DNA of 64,000 bases, from positions 1 to 64,000 of the forward strand of contig LGYU01000029.1 in assembly GCA_001302245.1 (NCBI GenBank). Direction: 5' to 3'. Under the pieces are notes generated by a model that saw nothing but the letters and a program-made list of their open reading frames with translations, was not told the DNA's origin and did not search any database. The position numbers were made by a program, and so were the translations under genes. The DNA is from Chitinophagaceae bacterium PMP191F. GTDB lineage: Bacteria > Bacteroidota > Bacteroidia > Chitinophagales > Chitinophagaceae. Below, one piece after another: positions 44,753 through 52,617 of this stretch; within the stretch, counting starts at the first letter, position 1, and each line of letters opens with the position of its first letter.

Positions 44753-44812
44753 CGTGCCCAACGGGCCCTTGTAAAGCCTGGGCATAAAACGCTAATTAAA
44801 TAATTATTCAGG

Positions 44813-45799
44813 ATGGCAAGAACAATAGCATTTCGTGAAGCACTGCGCGAAGCAATGTCTGAGGAAATGAGAAAAGACCCCAATATTTTCCTCATGGGAG
44901 AGGAAGTGGCAGAATACAATGGTGCATATAAAGTTAGCCAGGGTATGCTGGCTGAATTTGGTGAAAAGCGTGTAATTGATACGCCGATTGCCGAATTGGG
45001 CTTTACTGCTGTTGCCGTAGGTGCTGCCCAGAATGGTTTACGTCCTATTGTGGAGTTCATGACCTGGAACTTTGCCGTACTGGCGCTGGACCAGATCTTA
45101 AATACCGCTTCTAAAATGCTGGCAATGAGTGGCGGACAGGTGGGTTGTCCTATCGTATTCCGTGGCCCCAACGGCTCTGCCGGACAATTGGGCGCCCAGC
45201 ACTCTACCGCTTTTGAAAGCTATTATGCCAACATTCCCGGTATCAAGGTGATTTCTCCCTCAAACCCATACGATGCGAAAGGCCTGCTGAAAGCCGCTAT
45301 TCTCGACAATGACCCGGTGATGTTTATGGAAAGTGAGCAGATGTATGGCGATAAAGGCGAAGTTCCCGAAGAAGAATATATCATCCAGATCGGTAAAGCC
45401 GACGTAAAACGTGCGGGTCGCGATGTAACCATCGTTTCCTATAACAAAATGATGAAGGTTGCGCTGGGTGCTGCTGAAGAGCTGGAAAAAGAAGGCATCA
45501 GCGCTGAAGTGATTGATCTGCGTACGATCCGTCCGCTGGATTGGCACACTATCCTGGAAAGCGTGAAAAAAACAAACCGCCTCGTAATTGTAGAAGAACA
45601 ATGGCCTATGTGTTCTGTTTCTTCTGAAATAGCTTACCGTATACAGAAAGAAGGCTTTGATTACCTGGATGCGCCAATCCTGCGTATCACTGCGGCAGAT
45701 GCCCCGCTGCACTATGCTCCCAACCTGGTAGCTGCAGCGTTACCGGATGTTCCCCGTACAGTGAAACTGGTGAAAGATGTGATGTACGCTAAAAAGTAA
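44813..45799 (+). CDS. pdhB: Pyruvate dehydrogenase E1 component, beta subunit
   Basis: A 328-residue E1-beta subunit of the thiamine-dependent pyruvate dehydrogenase complex. Signature segments: REALREAMSEEMRKDPNIFL, GEEVAEYNGAYKVSQGML, RVIDTPIAELGFTAVAVGAA, FMTWNFAVLALDQILN, GPNGSAGQLGAQHST, and the C-terminal EEQWPMCSVSSEIAYRIQ plus DAPLHYAPNLVAAALP. The catalytic Glu of the EEVAEY segment and the His of AQHS are present. The E1-alpha and E2 genes are not adjacent, a split layout common in Bacteroidota. It has its own near-consensus promoter and a terminator. Confidence 0.95.
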   Translation: MARTIAFREALREAMSEEMRKDPNIFLMGEEVAEYNGAYKVSQGMLAEFGEKRVIDTPIAELGFTAVAVGAAQNGLRPIVEFMTWNFAVLALDQILNTASKMLAMSGGQVGCPIVFRGPNGSAGQLGAQHSTAFESYYANIPGIKVISPSNPYDAKGLLKAAILDNDPVMFMESEQMYGDKGEVPEEEYIIQIGKADVKRAGRDVTIVSYNKMMKVALGAAEELEKEGISAEVIDLRTIRPLDWHTILESVKKTNRLVIVEEQWPMCSVSSEIAYRIQKEGFDYLDAPILRITAADAPLHYAPNLVAAALPDVPRTVKLVKDVMYAKK

Positions 45800-45837
45800 T
45801 ATCTGCAGAGATCATCGTCTCTGGTTGACATAAAAGA

Positions 45838-45869
45838 AAAACCCGGTTGAATATTCAGCCGGGTTTTTT
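45838..45869 (+). terminator. Intrinsic terminator after pdhB
   Basis: AACCCGGTTGAA and TTCAGCCGGGTT pair (one G-T wobble) and lead into TTTTTT. Confidence 0.85.
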
Positions 45870-45996
45870 ATTGGTTGATTTTGAGAGATATTACGATGTT
45901 GAGAATTTATTTACAAATGTTGTCATCACTGTTGATTTACTATAAGTTTTGGTATTATTATCAGGTTTATAGTGAAAAAATGTTTAATATTACAGC

Positions 45997-46212
45997 GTGC
46001 CGGGTACTCATAAACACATATCATCTGCTCAAAAGCAAGTAGTCCGCAAGATGCTGAAGGCAACAAAAACAGCCAGATCATCTGCAGATGTGATTGTTGT
46101 TTCCGGTAATACTCCCTCCAATAAAAAAAGAACCTTCAGATTTAAAGTTATTTCAGAAAAACAACAGCTTAAAGAACGTAATGCTGCTTACCAATTCTTT
46201 AGTATCGGTTAA
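45997..46212 (+). CDS. Small basic hypothetical protein, first of an overlapping pair
   Basis: A 71-residue protein starting at GTG 45997 (no in-frame ATG before KML). It is strongly basic (many Lys/Arg; AQKQVVRKMLKATKTARSSA near the start) and the C-terminal half (TFRFKVISEKQQLKERNAAY) is helix-prone. The TAA stop overlaps the ATG of the next gene (TAATG at 46210-46214), so the two are translationally coupled. The surrounding DNA is more AT-rich than its neighbours, compatible with recent acquisition. No known domain is recognised. Confidence 0.65.
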   Translation: MPGTHKHISSAQKQVVRKMLKATKTARSSADVIVVSGNTPSNKKRTFRFKVISEKQQLKERNAAYQFFSIG

Positions 46213-46769
46213 TGTTTAATAAGCCATATTCATTCCAGAAACTGGGTGAAAAGCAAACGTTATTGCCAGAACCAGTTAAGAAAGCATGCTATCGTTTCAA
46301 AGCGTCTAAAAGGACCTATTTTGTTATTCTTGAAACTTTCAGCTATGGTATTGTTGCCATCAAATATTGTGATGTGAAAGACAAAAATTCGCGTAATGCG
46401 TACAAAAAAATATTCAATGATGGCGATGCATTCAGGGTAATTACAACCTGTCTCTTTATTATGTTGTCGTACTGGAAAGAGCATCCTGCAGTAACCTTTG
46501 CATTTTATGCAGTACCAAGAGAAAACCTCAATGGTAAATCTTCAAAAAGACGGGATATTGCATTATTCAGAAATACACGTTTCAGAATATACCAATATGC
46601 AATGCTCAACCTGTTTCCACCAGCTAAATTTATTCAGTTAAGAGATTCTGCCAATTGCTTGTACGTTCTACTGAATAAGAAACAAAAGAAACCCAAAACA
46701 ACATTAAAGAAAATGGGTGCTTATCTTTTGGCAAATTACGAAATGATATTTTCACCAGATACTATCTGA
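46212..46769 (+). CDS. Hypothetical protein, second of an overlapping pair
   Basis: A 185-residue protein whose ATG overlaps the stop of the 71-residue gene. It appears to be a soluble alpha/beta protein: strands TYFVILETFSYGIVAIKYC and TFAFYAVPRE, a helix DAFRVITTCLFIMLSYWKE between them, then a basic block SSKRRDIALFRNTRFRIYQY and a C-terminal NKKQKKPKTTLKKMGAYLLA. The order strand-helix-strand followed by R-x-LFRNTRFRIYQY recalls small uncharacterised Bacteroidota proteins, but I cannot name a family with confidence. It has no signal peptide. A small partner plus larger basic protein in a coupled pair would suit a toxin-antitoxin or regulatory module, which is speculation. Confidence 0.7.
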   Translation: MFNKPYSFQKLGEKQTLLPEPVKKACYRFKASKRTYFVILETFSYGIVAIKYCDVKDKNSRNAYKKIFNDGDAFRVITTCLFIMLSYWKEHPAVTFAFYAVPRENLNGKSSKRRDIALFRNTRFRIYQYAMLNLFPPAKFIQLRDSANCLYVLLNKKQKKPKTTLKKMGAYLLANYEMIFSPDTI

Positions 46770-46799
46770 TCTCTACATCACTCAACCAGCAATTTCAAT

Positions 46800-47843
46800 C
46801 TATTGCCCGCCGGGCTTTTTTACTGGCGGTGTGGTGGGCTTTTTAGCAGGAGTAGCAGGTTGCTTTTTGTCAGACTTTTCCATATTCCTGCGCGATGCTT
46901 CTTCCAGCTGTTTCTCATTTACATTTCCGGCATCATCCATAATGGTAGCTTCCATTGGAAACTCGCCATCTTTCAGCATATAGTTGAAGTCAAGCCTTTC
47001 AATATGCACCCATTGACCATTCTGCCATTTAAAACCTTCAAAGTCGCCTGATGGTACCATGGTAAAAGGTTTATCAGGCTCATTGGTTTCTGATACCAAC
47101 TGATCAAAAATGATCATATCTTTTTCCGGATCATAATTGAATTGTGTTCGGGCTTCTTTCTTATACTCAATGCAAAATCTTGTCTGTACAGGTTTTTTAA
47201 CAGAATCTTCTTTAAAGGAAATAAAAGGACCGCCAAACTTCGGTTCACCGTTATTATCGAAATACATTACATCGAGCCATTTCTTATTGGCATTTACACT
47301 GAAATCATCAAAGCCCAGCAAGGTGTAGTATTTACGACCCTGGTATTCTTTTTCTATTATGCGGTAATAAATGGCACCAATCCAGTTATTCCGGCCACGT
47401 ACAGAATCCAGCGGACGCATGGTGTACATAGAGTAATCAAATAAAGGCAACAACTTCAGAGAGCCGTCGGGAGTATTCATCTGTATAGCGCCTTTCTGCA
47501 TGTACACATACTCATCTTTTTTCAACTGCCAGGTAAAAATGCGGAAGGTGCTGTCCGGGGCATACAACCGGGAAATATTCAATGAATCAAAAGAGTAGTA
47601 AAAAGAGTTTTTAACTTTTAACGCCCGTACCAGTGTACGTACAAAGTTGCTGTCGGACCGGAAACGCACGGCAGCATCTTCATCAAACACCATATTGGCA
47701 GAAAGCACTTTCAGGGTGTCTTCTTTTTTCCGCAGTTCTTTTTTTTCACCAGCAGTCAGTTTCTGGGCATGCGATATACTGACTGCCAGACAGAAAATAA
47801 CCGGTAAAATGCTGCGGATCAATATGATGGTAAGGTTCTTCAT
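46800..47843 (-). CDS. Conserved secreted protein of unknown function
   Basis: A 347-residue exported protein. A signal peptide ends near ISHAQK. The body contains SFYYSFDSLNISRLYAPD, FRIFTWQLKKDEYVYMQKGA and KYYTLLGFDDFSVNANKKWL, a pattern I associate with conserved Bacteroidota envelope proteins of unknown role. The C-terminus is a low-complexity Lys/Pro/Thr tail (PATPAKKPTTPPVKK), probably a flexible anchor or wall-spanning linker. It converges on the AT-rich gene pair with a 30-bp gap. Confidence 0.75.
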   Translation of the reverse strand: MKNLTIILIRSILPVIFCLAVSISHAQKLTAGEKKELRKKEDTLKVLSANMVFDEDAAVRFRSDSNFVRTLVRALKVKNSFYYSFDSLNISRLYAPDSTFRIFTWQLKKDEYVYMQKGAIQMNTPDGSLKLLPLFDYSMYTMRPLDSVRGRNNWIGAIYYRIIEKEYQGRKYYTLLGFDDFSVNANKKWLDVMYFDNNGEPKFGGPFISFKEDSVKKPVQTRFCIEYKKEARTQFNYDPEKDMIIFDQLVSETNEPDKPFTMVPSGDFEGFKWQNGQWVHIERLDFNYMLKDGEFPMEATIMDDAGNVNEKQLEEASRRNMEKSDKKQPATPAKKPTTPPVKKPGGQ

Positions 47844-47906
47844 CCTTTTGTGCTAAATTAAAATATGAGTATACCGGCTTACAAACGATAAAGAGCCGGT
47901 AAAATT

Positions 47907-48464
47907 TTACACCAATTGCAAAGCTTTTGCAAAATCGGGCAGTGAATGGAAAGCCATGTCAATAGCGGGGTGGGGAAGCACCTGTTCGGGGTGCGTTGTT
48001 GTTACAAAAACGGTATGAATACCACCGTTGCGGCCAAACTCCATATCACTCATGTTGTTTCCCACAATGAGAGATTTTGCCAGGTCAATCTGCGGATAAT
48101 CTGCCTGCGCATCCCGTATCATACCAGGATTGGGTTTGCGGCGGGGATCATCATTGGTGGCTGCCGTGCAATAGTAGATCTTGTCAATACGTCCGCCGGC
48201 AGCGTTGAGATCGCGCAGCATCCGCTGGTGTATGTTCTCCAGGTCGGCTTCCGTCATCAACCCTCTGCCAATGCCGCGCTGATTGGTAGTGAGTACAATG
48301 GTATCAAACCTTTGTGCCAGTATCTTCATGGCCTCAGGCACACCGTCGTAAAAAATAAATTCGTCGTAGTTGTATACATAGTCCTGGTGCTTCTCGTGGT
48401 TAATAACCCCGTCTCTGTCAAGAAATAAAGTCCAGGTATTGTCAATAGCTTTCAGGTCGAACAT
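47907..48464 (-). CDS. HAD-IIIA phosphatase (GmhB/histidinol-phosphatase-like)
   Basis: A 185-residue haloacid-dehalogenase phosphatase from ATG 48464; ATG 48488 adds eight residues. HAD motif I is LFLDRDGVIN (both catalytic Asp), motif II is VLTTNQRGIGRG, motif III Lys lies in KPNPGMIRDA, and motif IV is IVGNNMSDMEFG. The GVIN and TNQ/GIGRG features match D,D-heptose 1,7-bisphosphate phosphatase and its relatives. Some zinc-loop Cys residues of GmhB are not obvious, so the substrate is uncertain. Confidence 0.88.
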   Translation of the reverse strand: MFDLKAIDNTWTLFLDRDGVINHEKHQDYVYNYDEFIFYDGVPEAMKILAQRFDTIVLTTNQRGIGRGLMTEADLENIHQRMLRDLNAAGGRIDKIYYCTAATNDDPRRKPNPGMIRDAQADYPQIDLAKSLIVGNNMSDMEFGRNGGIHTVFVTTTHPEQVLPHPAIDMAFHSLPDFAKALQLV

Positions 48465-48553
48465 TTGCCATCCAATAAAACAACCCATGCGGGTTGTTGA
48501 TATGCGAAATAGATTTAAGTTGATATACGTACGGAATTCGAACCCGTATTATT

Positions 48554-49063
48554 TCACGTATTCAGGGGAAGCCTTTTGGCCAGCCAGCTTTGCTGAACAG
48601 GTATCAGCCAGTTGTTCTCCAGTTCTTCTTTAGTCTGTACCAGGTTGTTAAAATACAACGTATCCGGTTGAATGAACTGGTTATTGAAAGCATATTGTAA
48701 CTGCGATAATGGCAGCAATTCTATTTTATCCCTGATCACAAAAGCCAGCATCTGCCGGTCGAACATTTGTACATTGAACATTTGTTCAATTGTCTTGATC
48801 AGCCGTACAGAGCTGTCGGTACTACAGCCGCTTACGCCTGTAGCCGTTTCATCGGCCATCAGTACAATAAAGCGACCAAAAAACAGGTTGGCGTATCCTT
48901 TTACCGGGGTGCCGTGCGATTTCCAGTTCTCCGCAAAATCAATCAGCATCGGTTCCATCTCCAAAGCTTCCTGGAAAAAGAACAAACGGCTGCACTGGTA
49001 CACCCACACCCGTGAAGAGGGCGCGAAGTTATCGGGTAACAATTCCTGGTAATTCCAATTCAT
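48554..49063 (-). CDS. Conserved Bacteroidota protein of unknown function
   Basis: A 169-residue cytoplasmic protein from ATG 49063. Segments SSRVWVYQCSRLFFFQEAL, LIDFAENWKSHGTPVKGY, FGRFIVLMADETATGVSGCS and VRLIKTIEQMFNVQMFDRQM are characteristic of a widely conserved Bacteroidota family that is often mislabelled as an ABC transporter ATPase although no Walker motif is present. The DETATGVSGCSTD segment is the most conserved-looking part. A TACCTTTG box lies 4 nt before the ATG, so the mRNA is probably leaderless. The gene directly upstream is the CCG-domain protein. Confidence 0.82.
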   Translation of the reverse strand: MNWNYQELLPDNFAPSSRVWVYQCSRLFFFQEALEMEPMLIDFAENWKSHGTPVKGYANLFFGRFIVLMADETATGVSGCSTDSSVRLIKTIEQMFNVQMFDRQMLAFVIRDKIELLPLSQLQYAFNNQFIQPDTLYFNNLVQTKEELENNWLIPVQQSWLAKRLPLNT

Positions 49064-49067
49064 AATA

Positions 49068-49075
49068 CAAAGGTA
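49068..49075 (-). promoter_or_regulatory. TAnnTTTG box (TACCTTTG) abutting ATG 49063
   Basis: Exact match on the minus strand with only 4 nt to the start codon, which places the expected transcription start at or inside the ATG. Confidence 0.6.
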
Positions 49076-49123
49076 CGAAATAAGGACGAAGGAGCATTTT
49101 ACCGCCTGTTTGTACAACAGGCA

Positions 49124-49903
49124 TTATTCCATACTGGCCGCAACCAGTTCCGCCACGTCAAATACTTTTACATTGTCTTCCTGCTCTTTGTTCTTAACAC
49201 CATCGGTAAGCATGGTATTACAGAAAGGACAGGCCGAAGCAATAACAGTTGCCCCGGTATCGATGGCCTCATCCGCACGCTCAAAATTGATACGGGTATT
49301 GCCTTTTTCTTCTTCCTTGAACATCTGTGCACCACCTGCGCCACAACACAGTCCTTTGGAGCGGCAACGTTTCATTTCCACTAGTTCGGCATCCAGTACC
49401 TCCAATACCTGCCGGGGCGCTTCATAAATATCATTGGCACGACCCAGGTAACAACTGTCGTGGAAGGTAATGCGTTTGCCCTTGAAGGTACCGCCTTCTT
49501 TCAGTCTGATCTTTCCATCGTTGATCAGTTGTTGCAGCAAAGTGGTATGATGGATCACTTCGTATTGTCCGCCCAGTTCAGGATACTCATTTTTCAGGGT
49601 ATTGAAACAATGCGGGCAGGTAGTGACGATCTTTTTGATACCATAGTTATTCAATACCTGGATGTTCTGGTAGGCCATCATCTGGAACATGAACTCATTA
49701 CCAGCCCTGCGCACAGGATCGCCGGTACACATTTCTTCCTTGCCCAATATAGCATAGTTCAATCCAACTTTATGAAGAATGGTTGCAAATGCTTTGGTGA
49801 TCTTTTGTGCACGCTGATCAAAGCTTCCGGCACAACCTACCCAGAAAAGAATATCCGGTGTTTCACCGGCTGCCATCATTTCTGCAACTGTTCTGATTTG
49901 CAT
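49124..49903 (-). CDS. CCG-domain iron-sulfur protein (HdrB/LutA-like)
   Basis: A 259-residue protein with two cysteine-rich CCG domains: the N-terminal one has FWVGCAG and TTCPHCFNTL, the C-terminal one has HDSCYLGR, GLCCGAGGAQM and ASACPFCNTM. Such domains bind a non-cubane or [4Fe-4S] cluster in heterodisulfide-reductase subunit B, GlpC, LutA and glycolate oxidase GlcF. In Bacteroidota stand-alone copies usually follow a membrane or 4Fe-4S partner, which is not in this window. The substrate is unknown; a quinone- or lactate-linked redox role is possible. Confidence 0.9.
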   Translation of the reverse strand: MQIRTVAEMMAAGETPDILFWVGCAGSFDQRAQKITKAFATILHKVGLNYAILGKEEMCTGDPVRRAGNEFMFQMMAYQNIQVLNNYGIKKIVTTCPHCFNTLKNEYPELGGQYEVIHHTTLLQQLINDGKIRLKEGGTFKGKRITFHDSCYLGRANDIYEAPRQVLEVLDAELVEMKRCRSKGLCCGAGGAQMFKEEEKGNTRINFERADEAIDTGATVIASACPFCNTMLTDGVKNKEQEDNVKVFDVAELVAASME

Positions 49904-50143
49904 ACTGAAATTACATTTATTGATAGCCCTGCTTTAATATTCGCACACAACACATTAAACATCCGGCAGGCCCGTGGGTCAAATATAATGTAGAATATTG
50001 AATGTATGCGAATGTAGCCGTAACGAAGCTGCAAAAGCAGGTCTGTAAGAATGCCGGTATTCAATCAGAAAAAGTCAATATTTTTACCAGGCATGCAGCA
50101 TGCTTGTTAACCGGTTTAACAAAAACAGGAATTGCTTTTGATA

Positions 50144-50151
50144 TATTTTTG
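50144..50151 (+). promoter_or_regulatory. TAnnTTTG box (TATTTTTG) for the YceI gene
   Basis: Exact -7 element, 15 nt before ATG 50167; it supports that start over the longer frame from 50002. No clear -33 TTG. Confidence 0.55.
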
Positions 50152-50166
50152 AGTAAACGCCCCATT

Positions 50167-50700
50167 ATGAAGAGTATCTTATACCTGGCTGTAGCCATTA
50201 TATTGTCAGCAAATGCTTTTGCACAGAACCTGGTACCGGTTGCAGAAAGCTCTTCTGTAAAATTCAAGATCAAAAACCTGGGCTTCAATGTAGGCGGCTC
50301 TTTTACAGGATTGAAGGGTAACATTAAATTCAACCCGGCCAATACAAGCACATCTTCCATCGACGTAACTGTTGATGCCAATACAGTAAATACTGATAAC
50401 AGCTCGCGCGATAATCACCTGCGCAAAGAAGACTATTTCAATGTTGAAAAATATCCCCATATCCGGTTTGTATCAGAAAAGATCACCGGAAACAACGGTA
50501 ATTACAATATAACCGGCAAACTCACCCTGAAAGATGTTACCCGGCAGATCACGTTCCCTTTCACAGCCAAAGAAGAACAGGGTGGCTATGTATTTGAAGG
50601 CGAATTCAAGATCAAACGCAAAGACTTTCATGTAGGCGGCGGCAGTACCATCAGCGATGAACTGACCGTAATGCTGCACGTAGTTACCAAAAAAGAATAA
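50167..50700 (+). CDS. YceI-family periplasmic protein
   Basis: A 177-residue exported lipocalin-like protein. ATG 50167 opens a clean signal peptide (KSILYLAVAIILSANAFAQ); the frame is open upstream to 50002 but that part is not protein-like and a promoter box lies inside it. Core motifs: VKFKIKNLGFNVGGSFTGLK, IDVTVDANTVNTDNSSRDNH, KYPHIRFVSEKITG and LTLKDVTRQITFPF. It is soluble periplasmic, unlike the lipidated YceI at 42065. The ligand is likely an isoprenoid or other amphiphile. Confidence 0.92.
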   Translation: MKSILYLAVAIILSANAFAQNLVPVAESSSVKFKIKNLGFNVGGSFTGLKGNIKFNPANTSTSSIDVTVDANTVNTDNSSRDNHLRKEDYFNVEKYPHIRFVSEKITGNNGNYNITGKLTLKDVTRQITFPFTAKEEQGGYVFEGEFKIKRKDFHVGGGSTISDELTVMLHVVTKKE

Positions 50701-50787
50701 TTCCTTAAAGTTCAGCATTGTTCCTCAAATCAGTAAAAAGTACCATAATCAACGTAAATAGGTCCATAGTGGCTTAGGGTTGTTATT

Positions 50788-50807
50788 TACCTTTGTGCAG
50801 GTAAATC
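50788..50807 (+). promoter_or_regulatory. TAnnTTTG box (TACCTTTG) with overlapping palindrome before the AraC-type gene
   Basis: TACCTTTG (50788-50795) lies inside TTTACC-N8-GGTAAA, so a factor bound to the palindrome would cover the -7 element. The start codon is 21 nt further on. Confidence 0.45.
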
Positions 50808-50816
50808 AAAGCCGCT

Positions 50817-51704
50817 ATGAAAAAACAAGGCTTACCGGTATACGATATCTACAGCATTGGCAAGGAAAGCCGTTCGCAAGACCTGCTGGCAGAACGTTTT
50901 AGTGACTACCTGGATAAACATTATCACCACCTGCGTAGTGCTCACGGACATTCATTCTATCACCTGGTGCTGTTTACCAGTGGCAGTGGTTATCATACCA
51001 TTGATTTCAACCGGTTTGATGTAAAGAAATTCCAGTTGTACTGCATGGTACCGGGACAGGTACATAGCTGGCATTTCAGCGGAAAAGCTGATGGCTACCT
51101 GATCCATTTTTCTGAAAGTTTTTTCCGGTTTTTCCTGGCCGATCAGCAGTTCCTGAACCGTTTTACCTTTTTCTCCGGCAACAGTGAAGATGGTGTGCTG
51201 CAGATACCTGCCAGGTTGCAACAACAGGTAGTGCAATTGTTCGAGACCATTATAAAAGAGAAAGAACAGGCTGCTGCAGATAGTGCTGATGTGATCCGTT
51301 TGCAGTTACTGCAATTGTTTATACTGCTGGATCGGAACTGTGTTCAACGCAGCCGTCATGTGCCCTCTCAGAAACTGTTGTTGCTGAAAAATTTCCAGCA
51401 GTTGATCGAACAGCATTTCCGCACCTGGCGTTTGCCGAAAGAATACGCCACATTGCTGTATATCACACCCAATCATCTCAATGCTTTGTGTCATGAATTA
51501 TTAGGCAAAACAGCAGGTGAACTGATCCGCAACAGGATCATGCTGGAAGCAAAACGATTATTGACCAATGCTGATATGACCGTTGCTGAAATAGCGTGGA
51601 ACCTGCAATTCAAGGATAATTCCTACTTCAATCGTTTTTTTAAAAAAGATGCAGGGATCACGCCTGAAGAATTCAGAAAACAATTACTCACCGATAAATT
51701 GTAA
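50817..51704 (+). CDS. AraC-family transcriptional regulator with cupin sensor
   Basis: A 295-residue regulator. The N-terminal cupin (AraC_binding) domain spans about residues 25-120, with HSFYHLVLFTSGSGYHTIDF and MVPGQVHSWHF. The C-terminal domain (~190-292) has two helix-turn-helix units: LPKEYATLLYITPNHLNALC with ELLGKTAGELI, and MTVAEIAWNLQFKDNSYFNR with FFKKDAGITPEEFRK. The effector is unknown. The DUF983 gene starts 4 bp after its stop and is probably co-transcribed. Confidence 0.92.
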   Translation: MKKQGLPVYDIYSIGKESRSQDLLAERFSDYLDKHYHHLRSAHGHSFYHLVLFTSGSGYHTIDFNRFDVKKFQLYCMVPGQVHSWHFSGKADGYLIHFSESFFRFFLADQQFLNRFTFFSGNSEDGVLQIPARLQQQVVQLFETIIKEKEQAAADSADVIRLQLLQLFILLDRNCVQRSRHVPSQKLLLLKNFQQLIEQHFRTWRLPKEYATLLYITPNHLNALCHELLGKTAGELIRNRIMLEAKRLLTNADMTVAEIAWNLQFKDNSYFNRFFKKDAGITPEEFRKQLLTDKL

Positions 51705-51708
51705 TTAT

Positions 51709-52176
51709 ATGTGCGCCCATGTAGATGACCGCAAGCCTTTTTTGCTGACCAGCATATTACAGAATAAATGTCCCCGTTGCCGCAAAGGCAAGCTGTATAA
51801 GAACAGCAATCCGTACAACCTGAAAAAGTTTATGGAAATGAATAAAGCCTGCCCTGTATGCGGACAGGAAACCGATATGGAAGTAGGATTTTATTATGGA
51901 ACCAGTTATGTAAGCTATGGATTGTCTATTGCATTGAGTGCTGCCACGTTTATTGCATGGTGGGTGCTGATCGGTTTTTCAGTAAAGGATAATGACTACA
52001 GGTTGTTCTGGTGGATGGGGGTTAATGCTGCATTGCTGCTCGTATTGCAGCCCATCATGATGCGGCTGTCAAGAACCATCTGGTTGTCCATTTTTGTGCA
52101 TTATAGTAAAGACTGGAACAAAGGAGATGTGGTGCGGGCTGAAAGAACCAATGCCTCATTACAGAATGCGTGGTGA
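51709..52176 (+). CDS. DUF983 zinc-ribbon membrane protein
   Basis: A 155-residue protein. From ATG 51709 (4 bp after the AraC stop) it has a zinc ribbon with CPRC in NKCPRCRKGKLY and CPVC in KACPVCGQETDM, then two transmembrane helices (about residues 70-92 and 103-122) with conserved FYYGTSYVSYG before the first. This is the DUF983 layout. Function is not established. The longer frame from 51649 overlaps the AraC gene and is unlikely. Confidence 0.88.
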   Translation: MCAHVDDRKPFLLTSILQNKCPRCRKGKLYKNSNPYNLKKFMEMNKACPVCGQETDMEVGFYYGTSYVSYGLSIALSAATFIAWWVLIGFSVKDNDYRLFWWMGVNAALLLVLQPIMMRLSRTIWLSIFVHYSKDWNKGDVVRAERTNASLQNAW

Positions 52177-52617
52177 AGACAGTTACGGGTTACAGGTTCC
52201 GTGTTTCAAAACGCAATGTGCTGTAGAAGGTAATATTTTTTCTATAACATCCATTATGATATTCAATATTGCGCCCTTATGGGGCGCTTTGTTTTTTATG
52301 CTGCTTTGCTACCGGTAATACGGCCCTACGGGCCGGGTGCTGTGAGTTTTGTGTCTGTACCAATTATTCAGCCCGCCATTCCGGCTGGCAACAGACGTTG
52401 TTTATTTCGGGGGTTGTTACCTCGCCCGAAGGGAGAGGTCAGAAAGCTGCACATGCAGCAAGCAGCATAAAGTATAGCATACCTGTTATTCGGGCTTTCA
52501 GATCTCTACTTTCAGTAGGGATGACTGCTCCCGAAGCAAAGGTTGCTTGCTTTCATTGAAGGCCATAGCTCTCAATGCCCATAGGGCAATATCCCGGTAG
52601 ATAAAATATAAATGTAT
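52177..52617. repeat. Noncoding stretch with short palindromes (REP-like)
   Basis: No credible gene is present. Short GC-rich stem-loops stand out against the AT-rich background: GCGCCC-TTATG-GGGCGC (52271-52287), CGGCCC-TAC-GGGCCG (52321-52335), TGCCC-ATA-GGGCA (52576-52588). GGGCAATAT (52584-52592) also pairs with ATATTGCCC (52640-52648), enclosing a further stem at 52622-52638. The pattern resembles dispersed repetitive extragenic palindromes. Confidence 0.6.

Noticed and set aside
48525-48560. Minus-strand ACGGGTTCGAATTCCGT resembling a tRNA T-arm flanked by ATACGT/ACGTAT
   Set aside because: No matching acceptor stem, D-arm or anticodon arm could be built upstream, and the upstream bases are the 3' end of a conserved coding gene. 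It may be a fortuitous hairpin.
50002-50166. 55-residue N-terminal extension of the YceI gene
   Set aside because: The signal peptide begins at ATG 50167 and a TAnnTTTG promoter box lies inside the extension.
52269-52559. Plus-strand frames after DUF983
   Set aside because: They are translations of GC-rich palindromes, rich in Cys and Ala without any domain character.
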